Origin: Synanceia verrucosa
Taxonomy: Eukaryota; Chordata; Actinopteri; Perciformes; Synanceiidae
Length of the DNA stretch: 64,000 nucleotides
Direction: 5' to 3'
Assembly (NCBI GenBank): GCA_029721515.1
Contig: CM056550.1
Location: 14,806,906 to 14,870,905 of the forward strand
Shown here: positions 42,000-53,434 of the stretch, piece by piece
Position numbering within the stretch: position 1 is the first letter of the stretch
Layout: each line of letters opens with the position of its first letter
Program-made: the position numbers and the translations under genes
Notes under the pieces: generated by a model
Database searches by the model: none
What the model saw: only the letters and a program-made list of their open reading frames with translations
What the model was told of the DNA's origin: nothing

Positions 42000-43038
42000 A
42001 GGTCTCATATTATACACTTTTTAGGCAATCTTATGTAGGTCTCAGACGTGCAACAATATTGTATTCAAAGTGTATTACCCCAAACTCAGCCCTGGTCCTG
42101 AATTCCAGCCAGTTAAAAGTCACTGTATTGAGCTCTGCTGAGAAAAGGCTGTTTCTGTGTCTGTACGTTTAAATTTTCCTGAGATGTGTCTGACCACGCC
42201 CCCTCTCTGGAGAGAGGAAGTGCCTCTCTCTCTCCCAGAGTCACATAAATATATCAAATAAGTGTATAACATTAGCTTCAAATGAGCCTTGTGCTCACAG
42301 AGCTTATTTTGAATGTCTCCTGATATTAATTACTCAAGGATCACCAGAACTTCCCATGCATGTGTGCGCCAATCATTTCAGGGAGCACTGCTTTGTAAAA
42401 ATGGGCCCATACAAATTAGGTTTGGCTACACAGCCTAAGTTGAAGCATGGATCAGTACCAACTGTCCGGGACACAACTCAGAGCTTGGTTAGTACTGCAG
42501 CAATAGCTCCATAGGTACGGAGCTCTGGTTAGCTCGGCGCTCCAGTTAGCTTGGAGCTATTGCTGCAGTGCTAACGGTGCTCCGAGCTCACCGGAGTTAG
42601 CTTGGAGCTATTGCTGCAGTACTAACGGAGCTCCGGTTAGCTGTCTTTTTTCAACATGGAAAAGTTTAGTATTTTCTAGCCATGTGGGGGGGACTTTAAG
42701 TTAGGGAAAGAAGGTTAGGGAAAGTCATATCAACTCTATGAGTGAGTGTCAGCTTTTTTTTTTTTTTTTTTTAAACAGAAAGTTCCAGTGTTTTTATCCA
42801 TTTTGAGTCATATTTCTAGACCCACAGCATATTTTGTACTGTCTCTGATTCTGTTTGCTTTGCTCTCTAATCTTGATCGTCTCCACTTCTTGCTTTGATG
42901 TCCGTGGTGCATATTAACTCTTTGTGTCCTGCCTACAAATCACAAAAGCCCTGAAATTACTCACATTCATTACATTAACACATCTAAAAGTTAATGTTCA
43001 AAAACCTCAGAAAGTGAAAATTTCATGCCATGGCACCT
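42000..43038. mobile_element. TTAA-flanked composite repeat with a nested family A copy
   Basis: TTAA at 41996-41999 precedes AGGTCTCATATTATACAC. TTAA at 43039-43042 follows TGCCATGGCACCT. Only the outer AGGT matches well as an inverted repeat, so the two ends may belong to different elements. A family A copy (TCATATTTCTAGACCCACAG, ATCTTGATCGTCTCCACTTC) sits at about 42745-42990. Confidence 0.4.
42500..42645. repeat. Local duplication with GAGCTATTGCTGCAGT words
   Basis: TTAGCTTGGAGCTATTGCTG occurs twice (near 42547 and 42597), each followed by CAGT(G/A)CTAACGG. An inverted form, ACTGCAGCAATAGCTCC, lies at about 42495. Part of a repeat region inside 42000-43038. Confidence 0.5.
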
Positions 43039-43535
43039 TTAACATCCAATGAAGTTGCTTGTTTTTGCTGGACAGGCTCTGGTTGTTATTTTAAGAGGTT
43101 GACATTACCCACTTTCACTGTCACAGCGATGTTTTCTACCATGTGGACGAGGATTTTAAATTCAATTTCACTGCCTGACTGACCAATCAGGGTGTCAATA
43201 ATATCACACAAATCCGCCAAACGCTGCGCTACACTAAACTATTCATGTTAAGGATGCAACAGTGATAAAATACAGTCTGCCTGCCACAAATACTTTTATT
43301 TTATGTCACAATCTGTGAGTAAAGCACCAACATTTGTACACCTGTTTGTGCAATGGGGCAGCAAATACAGCATTCGTATGTATGTATGTATAGATTATGA
43401 AATGGCACATGTCTATGTTTTATTCCATGTATAGGTAGACTGTAGTACATGCTCCATATCACGTTAAATGCATTTAAAGTAAATGGGATCCTTCCAGCTG
43501 GACTAATGAAAACCATTTGTTTACTTCTCTTGCAG

Positions 43536-43555
43536 GTATCTGTAGATCTACAACT
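43536..43555 (+). other. znf518a: Start of znf518a coding exon (acceptor CTTGCAG at 43535) and 5' UTR remainder
   Basis: The acceptor TTACTTCTCTTGCAG leaves 20 nt of UTR before the ATG at 43556. It excludes a longer frame whose TTG start at 43517 lies in the intron. Confidence 0.7.
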
Positions 43556-46500
43556 ATGGAAGAAGACCTCATCATGCTTAATGATTCTGCCAAAAACTGC
43601 AACATATCAGTAATAGGAGATGAAAAGGACAAGGTAAAAGACTTTGTGTATAAGCATTTCAGAGATGTGACGGATGGGTCACTCTTCAATAATGCAGAAG
43701 ACTCTACCATTAAGGAGCATGGCTCTTCCACCAAGAAAGAGAAACAGACTGTGAATAAAGGCCACTGTAAGATCCAGCAGGGCGCCGTTTTCTCTGGAAA
43801 GATTCTGAGTTTTGGATGTTCTGTGTGTAAAGACAATTCCACCTACAGCCCCAATGATCTCCTCAAACATTTCAGAGCGGCCCATAAAGAAACCCTCCCT
43901 ACATACCCTTGTGACCTGTGCAGTTTTGTCACAAATGAGTTCCCTGCTCTTCAGCGCCACAGGATCGAGCACAGGAATACTCTGGTTACATGTGAGCTCT
44001 GCAACAACGATGTTCAGTACTCTCTGCTTCTGCTCACCAGACACTATATCATGTGTCACAGCCTGAATGGACAGTTTAACTGTGACTGGTGTGACTTTAC
44101 TACTGTGGATGCAGGTACCTTCGTCCAGCACATCCATCATCACAATGAGAGTCCTTGGAAGTGTTCAAAATGCAGACACATCAGCTTGAATGAAGATGAT
44201 CACCAGAAGCATATGAAAGCTCACTCGGGTACATCATTCCCCTTCAATTGTCAGATCTGTGGGTATGGTGCAACAAGAATGGAGAATCTGAAAAAACACA
44301 CCACAGCTGTTCATAAAGAGCAAAGTGAGAGAAGGAATGCATTAAAGGCTGGAGAAGATGGTGGTACTGCAGCGAATTCATCAGCAAGCTTAAAACTTCT
44401 GCTGAAAAAGAGCAGCGAGGCACAGGAGACTCAAAGGACATCAAAGCTGAACTGTCTCTCTGCGAGCGTACCAAACCAAAACGGTAGGCTAATCAAACCA
44501 GAGCTATCCATCGAGGAGACCCACCACTTTTCAGATGCAAAAAAGGAAAACAAAAATTCAAGCAAAGGCACATACAATACAGAGCAGTCAATGCCAGTCA
44601 TGTTACAGGAATGTGACAGCTTAGCAAGTTCTGATGCCGCAAGTCACACCAACCCGAATGGACTGACTGTTCTGATGGTTAAGAACAAAATCTCTCTTCC
44701 CCCCAACTGTACAACCAAAGTGATGGGATTCAAGTTGGTTGATGGCAAAAAACATTTAGTTCTCAAAGTCATACCAACAGCAAAGCAAGATCCATCCTCT
44801 CCCAATCATTCCCTGGTTGAGGATGTGGGCTCCTCAGCACCGAATCCTGCATCTGATAAAACTAAAGTCTCTGCTGAGAACGGGGAATGCTCTAACAGCA
44901 AGAACCTAACGTCACATTGTTTTGCGCTTTCGCCAAGAAGTGGATGTTGCCTTGTGGATCAAGATGATATTATGGCAGTAAAAGTAAAGATAGAGGAGGA
45001 AGAAACTTCTGTTTGCAACCTTGATTCCTCCCCACCTAGAGATGATTTTGGGGAGCAAGCTAATCCTTTATTACGAAGGTCTTGGACTTGTGCAGATACG
45101 TTGTATCCCATGACGAATGAGTCTGATCATGTGGACGACCAAAGTCACTCCAGTCAAACAACCTGCTCCAAGAGAAGCAAGTTTGATCAAAATAATGTCT
45201 CTGCAATATCTGAGTCTGAGTCAACCTGCCATAGTGGTTCTCAGATCACTAATAGTTCTACGGTGTGTGCTAGTAAGGTCAATAGTTTATCTTCCCCTTC
45301 AAAAGTTGCTCAGGAAAGGTTGCTTTCTAAACAAGTCTGCAAAGACACTATTGAAAACTGTGGGGCTGCAGAGCAATTAGTAATGAATGATACAAAAGCA
45401 GACAAATTCATTGACGAACACAAAGATAGTAACAATGCAGATTATGATGACCAGTCTTCTCAGAGTACTCCAGAAGAAACCGATGAGGTGATGACTGATA
45501 TGCAACATTTTAAAAAGCTTTCGACTACTCCTGCACCTCCATCACAGTCATCCTCGCCCACTTCAGGTAGCCGCAGAGAACGACACAATTCACCAAACCA
45601 AGAAGTATTTACTTTTCACAATTATTCCAAGGAAATGTTTGATGCGTCACCTAACGCTTCCCACAACTTTGACAATATGTCCAGTCATTCAGCAGATAAA
45701 GAAAGCGTTTGTGATTCATCACAGTTCAGCTTAACACTGGCAGAGTCTCCAGAACCATTCACAGAAAGTGGGCATGGAGAAGACTCGACTCAAGGAAAGG
45801 TGTTGGAGAGCGACATTGAGGTTGATGAGTGTGTAGCTAGTGTTGACGATAATGAGGATGAAAATCCAGAGTCAGTGCTGCAAGACTTTAATATTATCAA
45901 AGTAGAGGAAGATTGCATTCCGATATGCAGCACACAGTCAGAAACAAAGACTAGCTCCACTCTCTCAGGCAGTTTTGTGGAGGAACATTCGAAGGCAATC
46001 ATCACCCAACAACTAGACAAAGAAAGAGTTGGAGCGTTGAATGCAAGTAATGATTCTCTGAAACAAACAAAGACAACTCTACGAATTCTTCAGTTGCCGG
46101 AGGGTAAGCAGTCAGTACTCCTGAGAACACCTGAGAATGGATTTGCAGTGCCAGTGCAGGTCAAGGCCCCCCCAGGTTTCAAACTGATAACCAATTCTGC
46201 AAATCCTCAGATCAACGTATCTTATATGAAGCCAGGGTTGGAAAGATCAGGTAACCCGACTGCAGTAGCCCTGACTTCAAACAGCAGAAGGACAGGTGTA
46301 GCAGGACCAAAGGTAGGCCCAGCTGAAAAAGGGGTTGCTGGTCAACCAGGCGCTAGCACCACCTCAAATCACTACCTTCTAAACAGCCCAGGTTTTAAGG
46401 CCCCCGTTCTCTTTTCAAGCACACCACATAGTACACCTAAAGAGAAAACAGCAAAAACACAGCCAACTTGCTTCTTGGTTCAGAGGTCTGTTCCATTAGT

Positions 46501-47647
46501 TCAGAGTCCCAGCGCTCCTGGCCTCAGACTAGCAAGTACACAACTGCCTCTGAGCTCACGGCCAGTTCTGGCCATGCCCATGAGCTCTGCAGACAAATCC
46601 AGCACCCTGCAGACCGGTCGCCAGGCATTCTTACTCCGATACATTTCTCCACCCAAGTCAGGCTTACGATTGAACAACCAGGACGCAAAGTCTGGGACTC
46701 AGTGTAGCCAAACCAGTGAAAGCACTGGAAACAAAGTCATATTTAAAATTGTCACTCCTGCTGGCAGCCGACTTACAAGTGGTGCAACCACCTCAAGTAG
46801 TCAACCTTTGTTTTTGGCCACAAGACCTCAAACCCAGTGTTTTCTGGTGTCGCCACACAAAACAAATGCAAATTCCTCCAATGGAGTAAAGAAATTGATC
46901 CCCATACAAAGTGCTGTACAGAAACATGTCAAAGAATTGTGCATGTCACCCTCTCCGATGATTGTAAAGCTGTGCGAAGCAGAGAAACCTATCCTAGCCC
47001 CAAGGCCAATTCGGCCTCCAAGCCAAAGGAAAAGGCGCAGGAAACCATTATTTGACGAGCTTCCAGTAACGGGGCATAAAGCTAGAAGACTGTCAAATAA
47101 AGTAGTGACTGAGAAAGGGACTGCTGTGTTATGGAAGCCTGTAGCCAAAGACGTTGAGAGGACACTGAGGCTAGCTCCTTTCAACTCTCTACAGCAGATC
47201 AAATGCCCTCGTAGGTACCAACCTGTCGTGGTGCTCAATCATCCAGATGCTGACATTCCTGAAGTGGCCAACCTCATGAAGGTGGTTAAAAGACACAAAG
47301 GTGCTGTCACCAAGGTCTCACTGTCCCAGAAAACAGTCCAAGCTCTCTCTGAGCTCGGCGCTCTGTGGAAGAACTCCTCGACCAACGGTGCATCGTCTCA
47401 CGGCGATGAGCCAAGACCTCGGCCAGTTCGGAGCTCTGTCCGAGAACGATTCCTCCTGAAACTGAAGCTGAGGAAGAAAAGCAGAAGAAAGTATGAGGTA
47501 GTGGAGACTCTTTCGGGTTGTAGAGAGGATCATGTGGTGTTCGACTGCTGGTTTTGTGGTCGGCTCTTCAGCAAACAAGAAGACTGGATTGGCCACGGCC
47601 AGCGGCACCTCATGGAGGCAACCAGAGACTGGAACAAACTGTTTTAA
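43556..47647 (+). CDS. znf518a: Zinc finger protein 518A, complete coding exon
   Basis: Nuclear C2H2 zinc-finger protein; ZNF518 family members are linked to chromatin repression (G9a/GLP association is described for ZNF518B). 1363 codons in one exon; ATG at 43556, the first after the acceptor, context ACTATGG; stop TAA. Six N-terminal fingers lie at about residues 88-253, with Cys pairs at 88/91, 119/122, 146/149, 176/179, 203/206 and 232/235. Family words: NSTYSPNDLLKHF, TYPCDLCSF, GTFVQHIHHHNE. The middle is a long Ser-rich acidic disordered region. The C-terminal part has a basic patch QRKRRRK (about 1157), QPVVVLNHPDAD (about 1223) and a seventh finger (C1331, C1334, H1347, H1351) followed by MEATRDWN. 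These termini match ZNF518A as I remember it; length is close to human (about 1480). ZNF518B is the alternative but fits less well. Confidence 0.9.
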   Translation: MEEDLIMLNDSAKNCNISVIGDEKDKVKDFVYKHFRDVTDGSLFNNAEDSTIKEHGSSTKKEKQTVNKGHCKIQQGAVFSGKILSFGCSVCKDNSTYSPNDLLKHFRAAHKETLPTYPCDLCSFVTNEFPALQRHRIEHRNTLVTCELCNNDVQYSLLLLTRHYIMCHSLNGQFNCDWCDFTTVDAGTFVQHIHHHNESPWKCSKCRHISLNEDDHQKHMKAHSGTSFPFNCQICGYGATRMENLKKHTTAVHKEQSERRNALKAGEDGGTAANSSASLKLLLKKSSEAQETQRTSKLNCLSASVPNQNGRLIKPELSIEETHHFSDAKKENKNSSKGTYNTEQSMPVMLQECDSLASSDAASHTNPNGLTVLMVKNKISLPPNCTTKVMGFKLVDGKKHLVLKVIPTAKQDPSSPNHSLVEDVGSSAPNPASDKTKVSAENGECSNSKNLTSHCFALSPRSGCCLVDQDDIMAVKVKIEEEETSVCNLDSSPPRDDFGEQANPLLRRSWTCADTLYPMTNESDHVDDQSHSSQTTCSKRSKFDQNNVSAISESESTCHSGSQITNSSTVCASKVNSLSSPSKVAQERLLSKQVCKDTIENCGAAEQLVMNDTKADKFIDEHKDSNNADYDDQSSQSTPEETDEVMTDMQHFKKLSTTPAPPSQSSSPTSGSRRERHNSPNQEVFTFHNYSKEMFDASPNASHNFDNMSSHSADKESVCDSSQFSLTLAESPEPFTESGHGEDSTQGKVLESDIEVDECVASVDDNEDENPESVLQDFNIIKVEEDCIPICSTQSETKTSSTLSGSFVEEHSKAIITQQLDKERVGALNASNDSLKQTKTTLRILQLPEGKQSVLLRTPENGFAVPVQVKAPPGFKLITNSANPQINVSYMKPGLERSGNPTAVALTSNSRRTGVAGPKVGPAEKGVAGQPGASTTSNHYLLNSPGFKAPVLFSSTPHSTPKEKTAKTQPTCFLVQRSVPLVQSPSAPGLRLASTQLPLSSRPVLAMPMSSADKSSTLQTGRQAFLLRYISPPKSGLRLNNQDAKSGTQCSQTSESTGNKVIFKIVTPAGSRLTSGATTSSSQPLFLATRPQTQCFLVSPHKTNANSSNGVKKLIPIQSAVQKHVKELCMSPSPMIVKLCEAEKPILAPRPIRPPSQRKRRRKPLFDELPVTGHKARRLSNKVVTEKGTAVLWKPVAKDVERTLRLAPFNSLQQIKCPRRYQPVVVLNHPDADIPEVANLMKVVKRHKGAVTKVSLSQKTVQALSELGALWKNSSTNGASSHGDEPRPRPVRSSVRERFLLKLKLRKKSRRKYEVVETLSGCREDHVVFDCWFCGRLFSKQEDWIGHGQRHLMEATRDWNKLF

Positions 47648-47787
47648 AAGTTTTCCATCACCTTTTAAATAGGATGATATTCTCTCCTTTTGAAGTGGAA
47701 CAAATTGTTGAAGTTGTATATTTTTTTTAATGACCCTCCACTATATTGCTCTATTTCTGTTCTTGTAAATACATATTCTTAAATAAA
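47648..47787 (+). other. znf518a: znf518a 3' UTR with candidate poly(A) signal AATAAA (47782-47787)
   Basis: AATAAA lies 135 nt after the stop in an AT-rich context. Further AATAAA at about 49345 and 50884 could serve longer transcripts. Confidence 0.45.
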
Positions 47788-48654
47788 TCATAGTTTATCT
47801 CTTCATAGGTGCATTTTCTGGTAAATTATGTACTGCAGGCATGATTCTCTCATGCATGCACAGGTCAAATTGAACTGTGAAAATGGTACACTGTAATTAT
47901 GAGTTGTTGTGAGCACTATCCTAAAGAAAGGGGACAATATCAGCAAGGTTTTATGTGGAGCTGGATTAAATTACTCAGGTGATTTCATATTAATCTGGTT
48001 TGTCATTTTTGCTCAATGTTTGAGGCCTAGTTTAAGGGACTTTTTTAATCTTCTATTATTATCCTACACATGACAGGAAACTATTTATATAGTTTAAACT
48101 CTAACCTTATAGACAAATTCCTTTTGTTTTGTGCTTGTGATAAAAGATGCTGTGGTCCAAATTATTCCACTTTTATAGAATATGATTATACTCTCTTTTA
48201 AGGATTACTGTTTCCTTGTCGGGGTTCTGTCAACCTGTAGCATGCACTTGTCATAACTCGATCTGAGAGTTTTCACAGTGATCTCTTTAATCTGTACTAC
48301 TGTAATACTTCCGCAGAGAAGAGGAACATGACTGTCGGTGCTTGACTAATCCAGATCAGCTCATTTTACACCTTCTGTAGTTTCCATGCCACAATATTTG
48401 TTTGTCTGCAGCTCAGACCGTTTACTTGTGCTCATGTTGTGAATTATGAATCTTGTAGTTAAACCTGAAAGGTTGCTTGAATTTCTTCTGGTGGGCTTGT
48501 TCTTTTAAGACAACTGTGGGGCAGGATGGGAACATCCGAAGAGATGGGTGACTAAAATCTGGCAGAAAAAGAAATGTTAGTCTAGTGTCATCACAGGGTT
48601 TGAGTAAGATTTGATGTCCACTTCCAAACCTTCAGAACGACAAAGTCAACAAAT

Positions 48655-49125
48655 CCCCCTTTTCCACCAAAAGGAACCTGGTGCTAGTTCAGTGCTGGTG
48701 GTTCAACTTGGGTTCTTCCTTAGCCCAGTCAGAGCCACATCATTACGCTCCAGCATTTTCGTTTCCACCCGGCAAAGATTGTGCAGAGTGAAATCAGACA
48801 GATTTTATTGCAGCTGCCAGTGAGATGGAGGTCTCTTATTGCCTGGACACATCCATGATCACAGCACTGGTGGGACGCTTTCAGTACATTGGTGATCCAG
48901 GAACCAGGAAGTATTTACTCTGGTCTTGTTGGTTTCAGTAACCCCGCCCCCAAGCCCTCAGTGTGATCAGTGCTTAGCTCTGGACCACTAAAGACTTGGT
49001 TCTTGTCTGGTCCCAGTTTTAAGCACCAGGGGCCGGTGCTTAGTTCTGTGGAAACACAAAGAGCTGGTGCTCAGTCAGGCTCTGGTTCTGAACCAGACCT
49101 GGAACCACCCCGGTGGAAAAGGGGT
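48655..49125. mobile_element. Short inverted-repeat DNA element
   Basis: The left end reads CCCCCTTTTCCACC and the right end GGTGGAAAAGGGG. Inner words GGAACCTGGTGCTAG and CAGACCTGGAACC are also partly complementary. The interior contains GGTTCTTGTCTGGTCCCAG. No clear target duplication was found. Confidence 0.55.
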
Positions 49126-51496
49126 AAGAGTGTCTGCAGTCTATCAAGTAATCTGTCGGAGAGAACAAAGACAGATTTAATGATGCTCGCGGTTGGCTGG
49201 ATCATTTTCAGCAGGAATAGATGACGTGTCACTAAAACTGAAGGATCTTCTCACATCGGTTTGCTGTTGAACAGTCCACAGAGGAAATTACATTTCCTTC
49301 CCTTTATTTTTTTTTTTTTTCTTTTTTTTACTTTTTCTTGGTTCAATAAAGAGTTGTGTTAATGTTTTTCAGAGATAGTTGTCATAATACTGTACATTAT
49401 GTAGTAGAAGCCCTGAACCTGTATTTCACCTGTTACTGCGTAAAATGTTCTGTAGATCTGCTCATGTTTGTTTTAATGTTACATTTAGCACTTTTTATGG
49501 CGACAGGACATTTCTTCATGGTTTTAATGATTGTATTTCATGATGATTAAACTGTGGAGCTGATGTTTTATTCCGTTCAATATGCAAGTGATACAACAAT
49601 GCAAGCCATGCTGATGTTTTTCTACTTTCTAAGTGGTTGTAAACAGCCTGAAGCTCTGACCTCAGCAGGTGCTGCTTTTCACCAGCGTTCGCTAAATGTT
49701 CGTTTGAACTCTCGCTCCAATCAGCAGCAGGCCTGTCTGCTCTGGACTGATTTAATGTAACATGAGGAGGCTTGCAGCAGCTGCATTCCTCTCGTGTTTC
49801 TCACTTCAATTCAACTTTCACTTGCTTCACATTTTTTTTTCTGCTCAAAGGCATTGTTCAACATCTTCACTCCCTTTAACCCAGAGAGTGAGATGACGTG
49901 TCTCTATGTTCAGTAGAGCTGGAGCCAGCTGTTGGTTAGCCTAGCTTAGCATAAGGACTGTGAGCAGGGTAAAAGCTAGCCTGGTCCTGTCCACAGTAGA
50001 AGCTGCTGAATTTACTCGTTTCTTCCTCCACCCACTGCGTGGATGCTGCCTCCAGCTGCAGCTTGGGTTGCCAGATTTGCTTTGGTTTGTGATGGTGTCC
50101 AACCTGGCAACCTCACAGGACCGCTGACATTGGCTCTATGCTAAGCTAGGCTAACTCTGTCCTGACTCTCGCTCTGATGTTGATCTTCTGGGGTTTTCTC
50201 TCTTTTGAAGCTGGTTTGGGCTCCAGTAACACTACAGTGACATGGTGGTATAAACGATCCTATAAAATAACAGGATGATAAGTTACTGAAGTTCTTCATA
50301 GGTTTACTTTTGTCTCCCTTCGTTATCGTAGAAGTTAACTCATGTCTGTGCTGTGACACACTCATAACATTATGTGACTGATAAAATGGTCTCATGATGG
50401 GACACTTGAGTGTTGAGAACATACTGAATGAATAATGTCACAGCTTGAAATGATTTCAGCCAAATGGATGCAAACACCAAATGAAGTCCAGGTCTTACTT
50501 CAGTTTACGTTCGTTTCTTATGCATGATGTCACAGCCCCATAGTTTCATCCGTCTCGTTGTCTTCGTCTCTGCTCTCAGGCCAAAGAACCATCTGGTTTT
50601 ATCGTGACAATGTCAAAAGAAATGTTGTTGAAGGGATTAATAACTGTACAAATGAGTTCTGCACTGTGACTCGTACAAAGAAGCACTCATTAGATGGGGA
50701 TGGGCCTGTTTCGTTAGGTGTAGGAAGTTAATTCATGGAGAGAACGGATCCCTTCACGTTGACCTTGATGCTGAGCTCAGCATGTACAGTGACTGTTCAA
50801 ACCTTTACTGAATGCAAAGTGCCTCGAATGTCCTTTGGCAGGTTGACAATGTGTACTGTTTGACCAAGTGTTCACTCTCCTCTAATAAATGTACATACCG
50901 TATGGAAACACTGCCATGGGTTTAGGTGTTCTTATTGTAAAGATCCACAGGAGGGCAGCACAAGACAAAAAGTTCCAGCACCTTCTTCCTGAATTCATCC
51001 TGATGACACGTTTTAATGTTTCATGTAGACTTGAATCTGAAATGAAATGTTTTGTTGTTAGCATGCTGTCAATAATCATAAACTCAACAGACTGGACTGG
51101 AAGTCACACATTAGTATGATTTCTTGACATTAAATAGAAATAGGGTATCAGATTATGTTGTTATGTGATGAACCCTGCTAATTAATTATTTTTATGTAGC
51201 TTCATACTGAAAACAACAAACTTAAAAGCACACTTAAATATTTCCCAATAAAACGGTTGGAGAACAGACATGCCACTGGAACATGGACATAATAATAATA
51301 ATGATGGAGGATGTGTCCGTAATGTTGAAAAAGTTCAGAAAGCACAATGAAGTTTCACTGAATGAACTTCTGGGGTGAAATGAAAGAAAACTCACAACCA
51401 TCTGATTAGGATTCTGAAGGAAATGGAGTTAATTGGTAGGATTTAGGTGTTTTTAGTTATTTTTAACTAATTTTTAACAGAGCATTTTAATAACAA

Positions 51497-52970
51497 TAAT
51501 AATAATACATTTTATTTATAGGCGCCTTTCTGGACACTCAAGGTCACCTTACAAGATAAAAACACATGAACAAAGAATCAATAATTACTCTCAAATATAA
51601 AACGAAAAAACAAGTTAAAAGTGTGCTACAGTGAGTATGCTAGTTTAAACAGTTTTGATTTGAATAGTTGTGATGAGTCAGAGTTAACGGAGGTCGGGTG
51701 GGAGTGAGTTCAGAGATGGGTAGCAGAGTGGCTGAATCTGGCCCCCATGGTGACAAGGCGGGCGGGGGCGACAGTGAGGTTGATGGAGGAGGAGCATGCC
51801 GGTGTGGAGATGTGAAGGAGGTCAGAGAGATAGGGGGGTGAGGTTATGGATGGCCTTATAAGTGAACAACAGGATCTTGGAGTGGATGCGGTGGATGATG
51901 GGAAGCCAGTGGAGCTGCTGCAAGACAGGAGTGATGTGGTGGGTGGATGGAGTTCTGGTGACGACCCGAGCTGCAGCATTCTGAACCAGTTGAAGTTTGT
52001 GGAGTGATTTATAAGGAAGACCAAACAGGAGGGAGTTGCAGTAGTCTAGACAGGAAGTGACAAGACTGTGGACCAGTATGGCAGCAGTGTGAGGGCTGAG
52101 GGAGGGGCGGAGGCGGTTGATGTTACGGAGATGAAAATATGCTGACCGGGATATGTTGTTATTGTGAGATGTAACAGACAGAGTGCTGTTGAGGATGACA
52201 CCCAGACTCTTTACCTGAACAGAGCGGGAAATGAACGAATTGCAAATAGGAAGTGAGAAATTGACAGCTTTGGAGAGAGTGGATTTGGTGCCGATTAATA
52301 ACATTTCTGATTTGCTGCTGTTTAGTTTTAGAAAGTTTAAAGTGAACCAGTGTTTTAGAGACAATCTATGAGGGAGGATGGTGGGAGGGTGGAGTTGGGT
52401 TTGGTGGAAAGGTAGAGCTGGGTGTCATCCACGTAGCAGTGAAAGTGGATGTGGTGTTTATGAAAGATATGACCAAGGTGGAGAAGGTAGATGATGAACA
52501 ACAGGGGCCCCAGGACAGAGCCCTGGGGCACACCTGTGGTAACTGGAAGAGATTGGGAGGTGAATGTTTTCAGCTGGATGAACTGAGTACGGCCAGAGTG
52601 GTATGATTTGAACCAGTTGTGGGCGGTGTGGGCGATACCAACGGAGGAGAGTCTGTCCAGGAGGATGGAGTGGGACATAGTGTCGAAGGCTGCAGTGAGA
52701 TCGAGGACGATGAGAATGGAAAGGAGACTGGAATCAGCTGCCAGCAGGAGATCGTTAGTGATTTTCAATAATGCAGACTCAGTGCTGTGGGGTGGGTGGA
52801 AACCAGATAGAAATTGTTCATACAGATTGTTATGAGATATATGAGCTTGAAACTGAGAAGCAACAGATTTGTCCAGGAGTTTTGAAATAAATGGAAGATT
52901 GGAAATGGGACAGAAGTTGCTAGGGTTGTTGGGATCCAGCTGCCATTGGCTGCTGCACTGTGGACATTCA
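51497..52970 (-). mobile_element. 5'-truncated L2-like LINE with broken reverse transcriptase
   Basis: On the minus strand: FCPISNLPFISKLLDK, LDLTAAFDTMSHSILLDRL, GVPQGSVLGPLLFIIYL and YVDDTQLY, all core reverse-transcriptase blocks. Downstream come FLKLNSSKSE, LDYCNSLLFGLP and QLHWLPI. Frame changes near 52360 and 51830 break it into three pieces (52993-52355, 52364-51822, 52024-51710). The 3' end is the AT-rich tail complementary to AATAATAATACATTTTATTT at about 51497. The order and words match the L2 clade of fish LINEs. Confidence 0.8.
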
Positions 52971-53376
52971 GTGACATTTAATGAATAAAACACATAGTAA
53001 TATGGAACACAAACTGGATTGTTCAGCAGTAATGTGTTGTGTAATGAATGTAATGTGCATCATTCTTTGACATATTTAAGCATCATTGTATATATTGCTA
53101 TCATTTATAGTGGTTCCTAAATGAACAAAAATGGACTGGTGACAGGTGGGTCAAACTAAACTCTCCTTAGAAATGAAATAAAAAAATGTAAATGATGTAA
53201 TGTGTCCATTTAACTGAAAATATTTAGTGGTGTTGTAAATATCCAACTAAAGAATAAATGGAAATATAATGTGTATAAAGGCAGGATGTGTGTGGGAAGG
53301 CAGTGCAGAGGATTAAAAATGAGCATTTGTGCAGTAAATTTGCAATAATGAGGCATGAATATAAATGCTAAGCATG

Positions 53377-53434
53377 TATATATGTACATATATATATATG
53401 TATATATACAGTCTATATATACATATATATATGT
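53377..53434. repeat. TA-rich low-complexity stretch
   Basis: GTATATATGTACATATATAT and its near reverse complement follow one another around CAGTC, giving a potential hairpin. No gene. Confidence 0.6.

Noticed and set aside
43517..43555. Longer N-terminus of znf518a from TTG at 43517
   Set aside because: It lies across the intron acceptor TTGCAG at 43535; the ATG at 43556 is the first in the exon.
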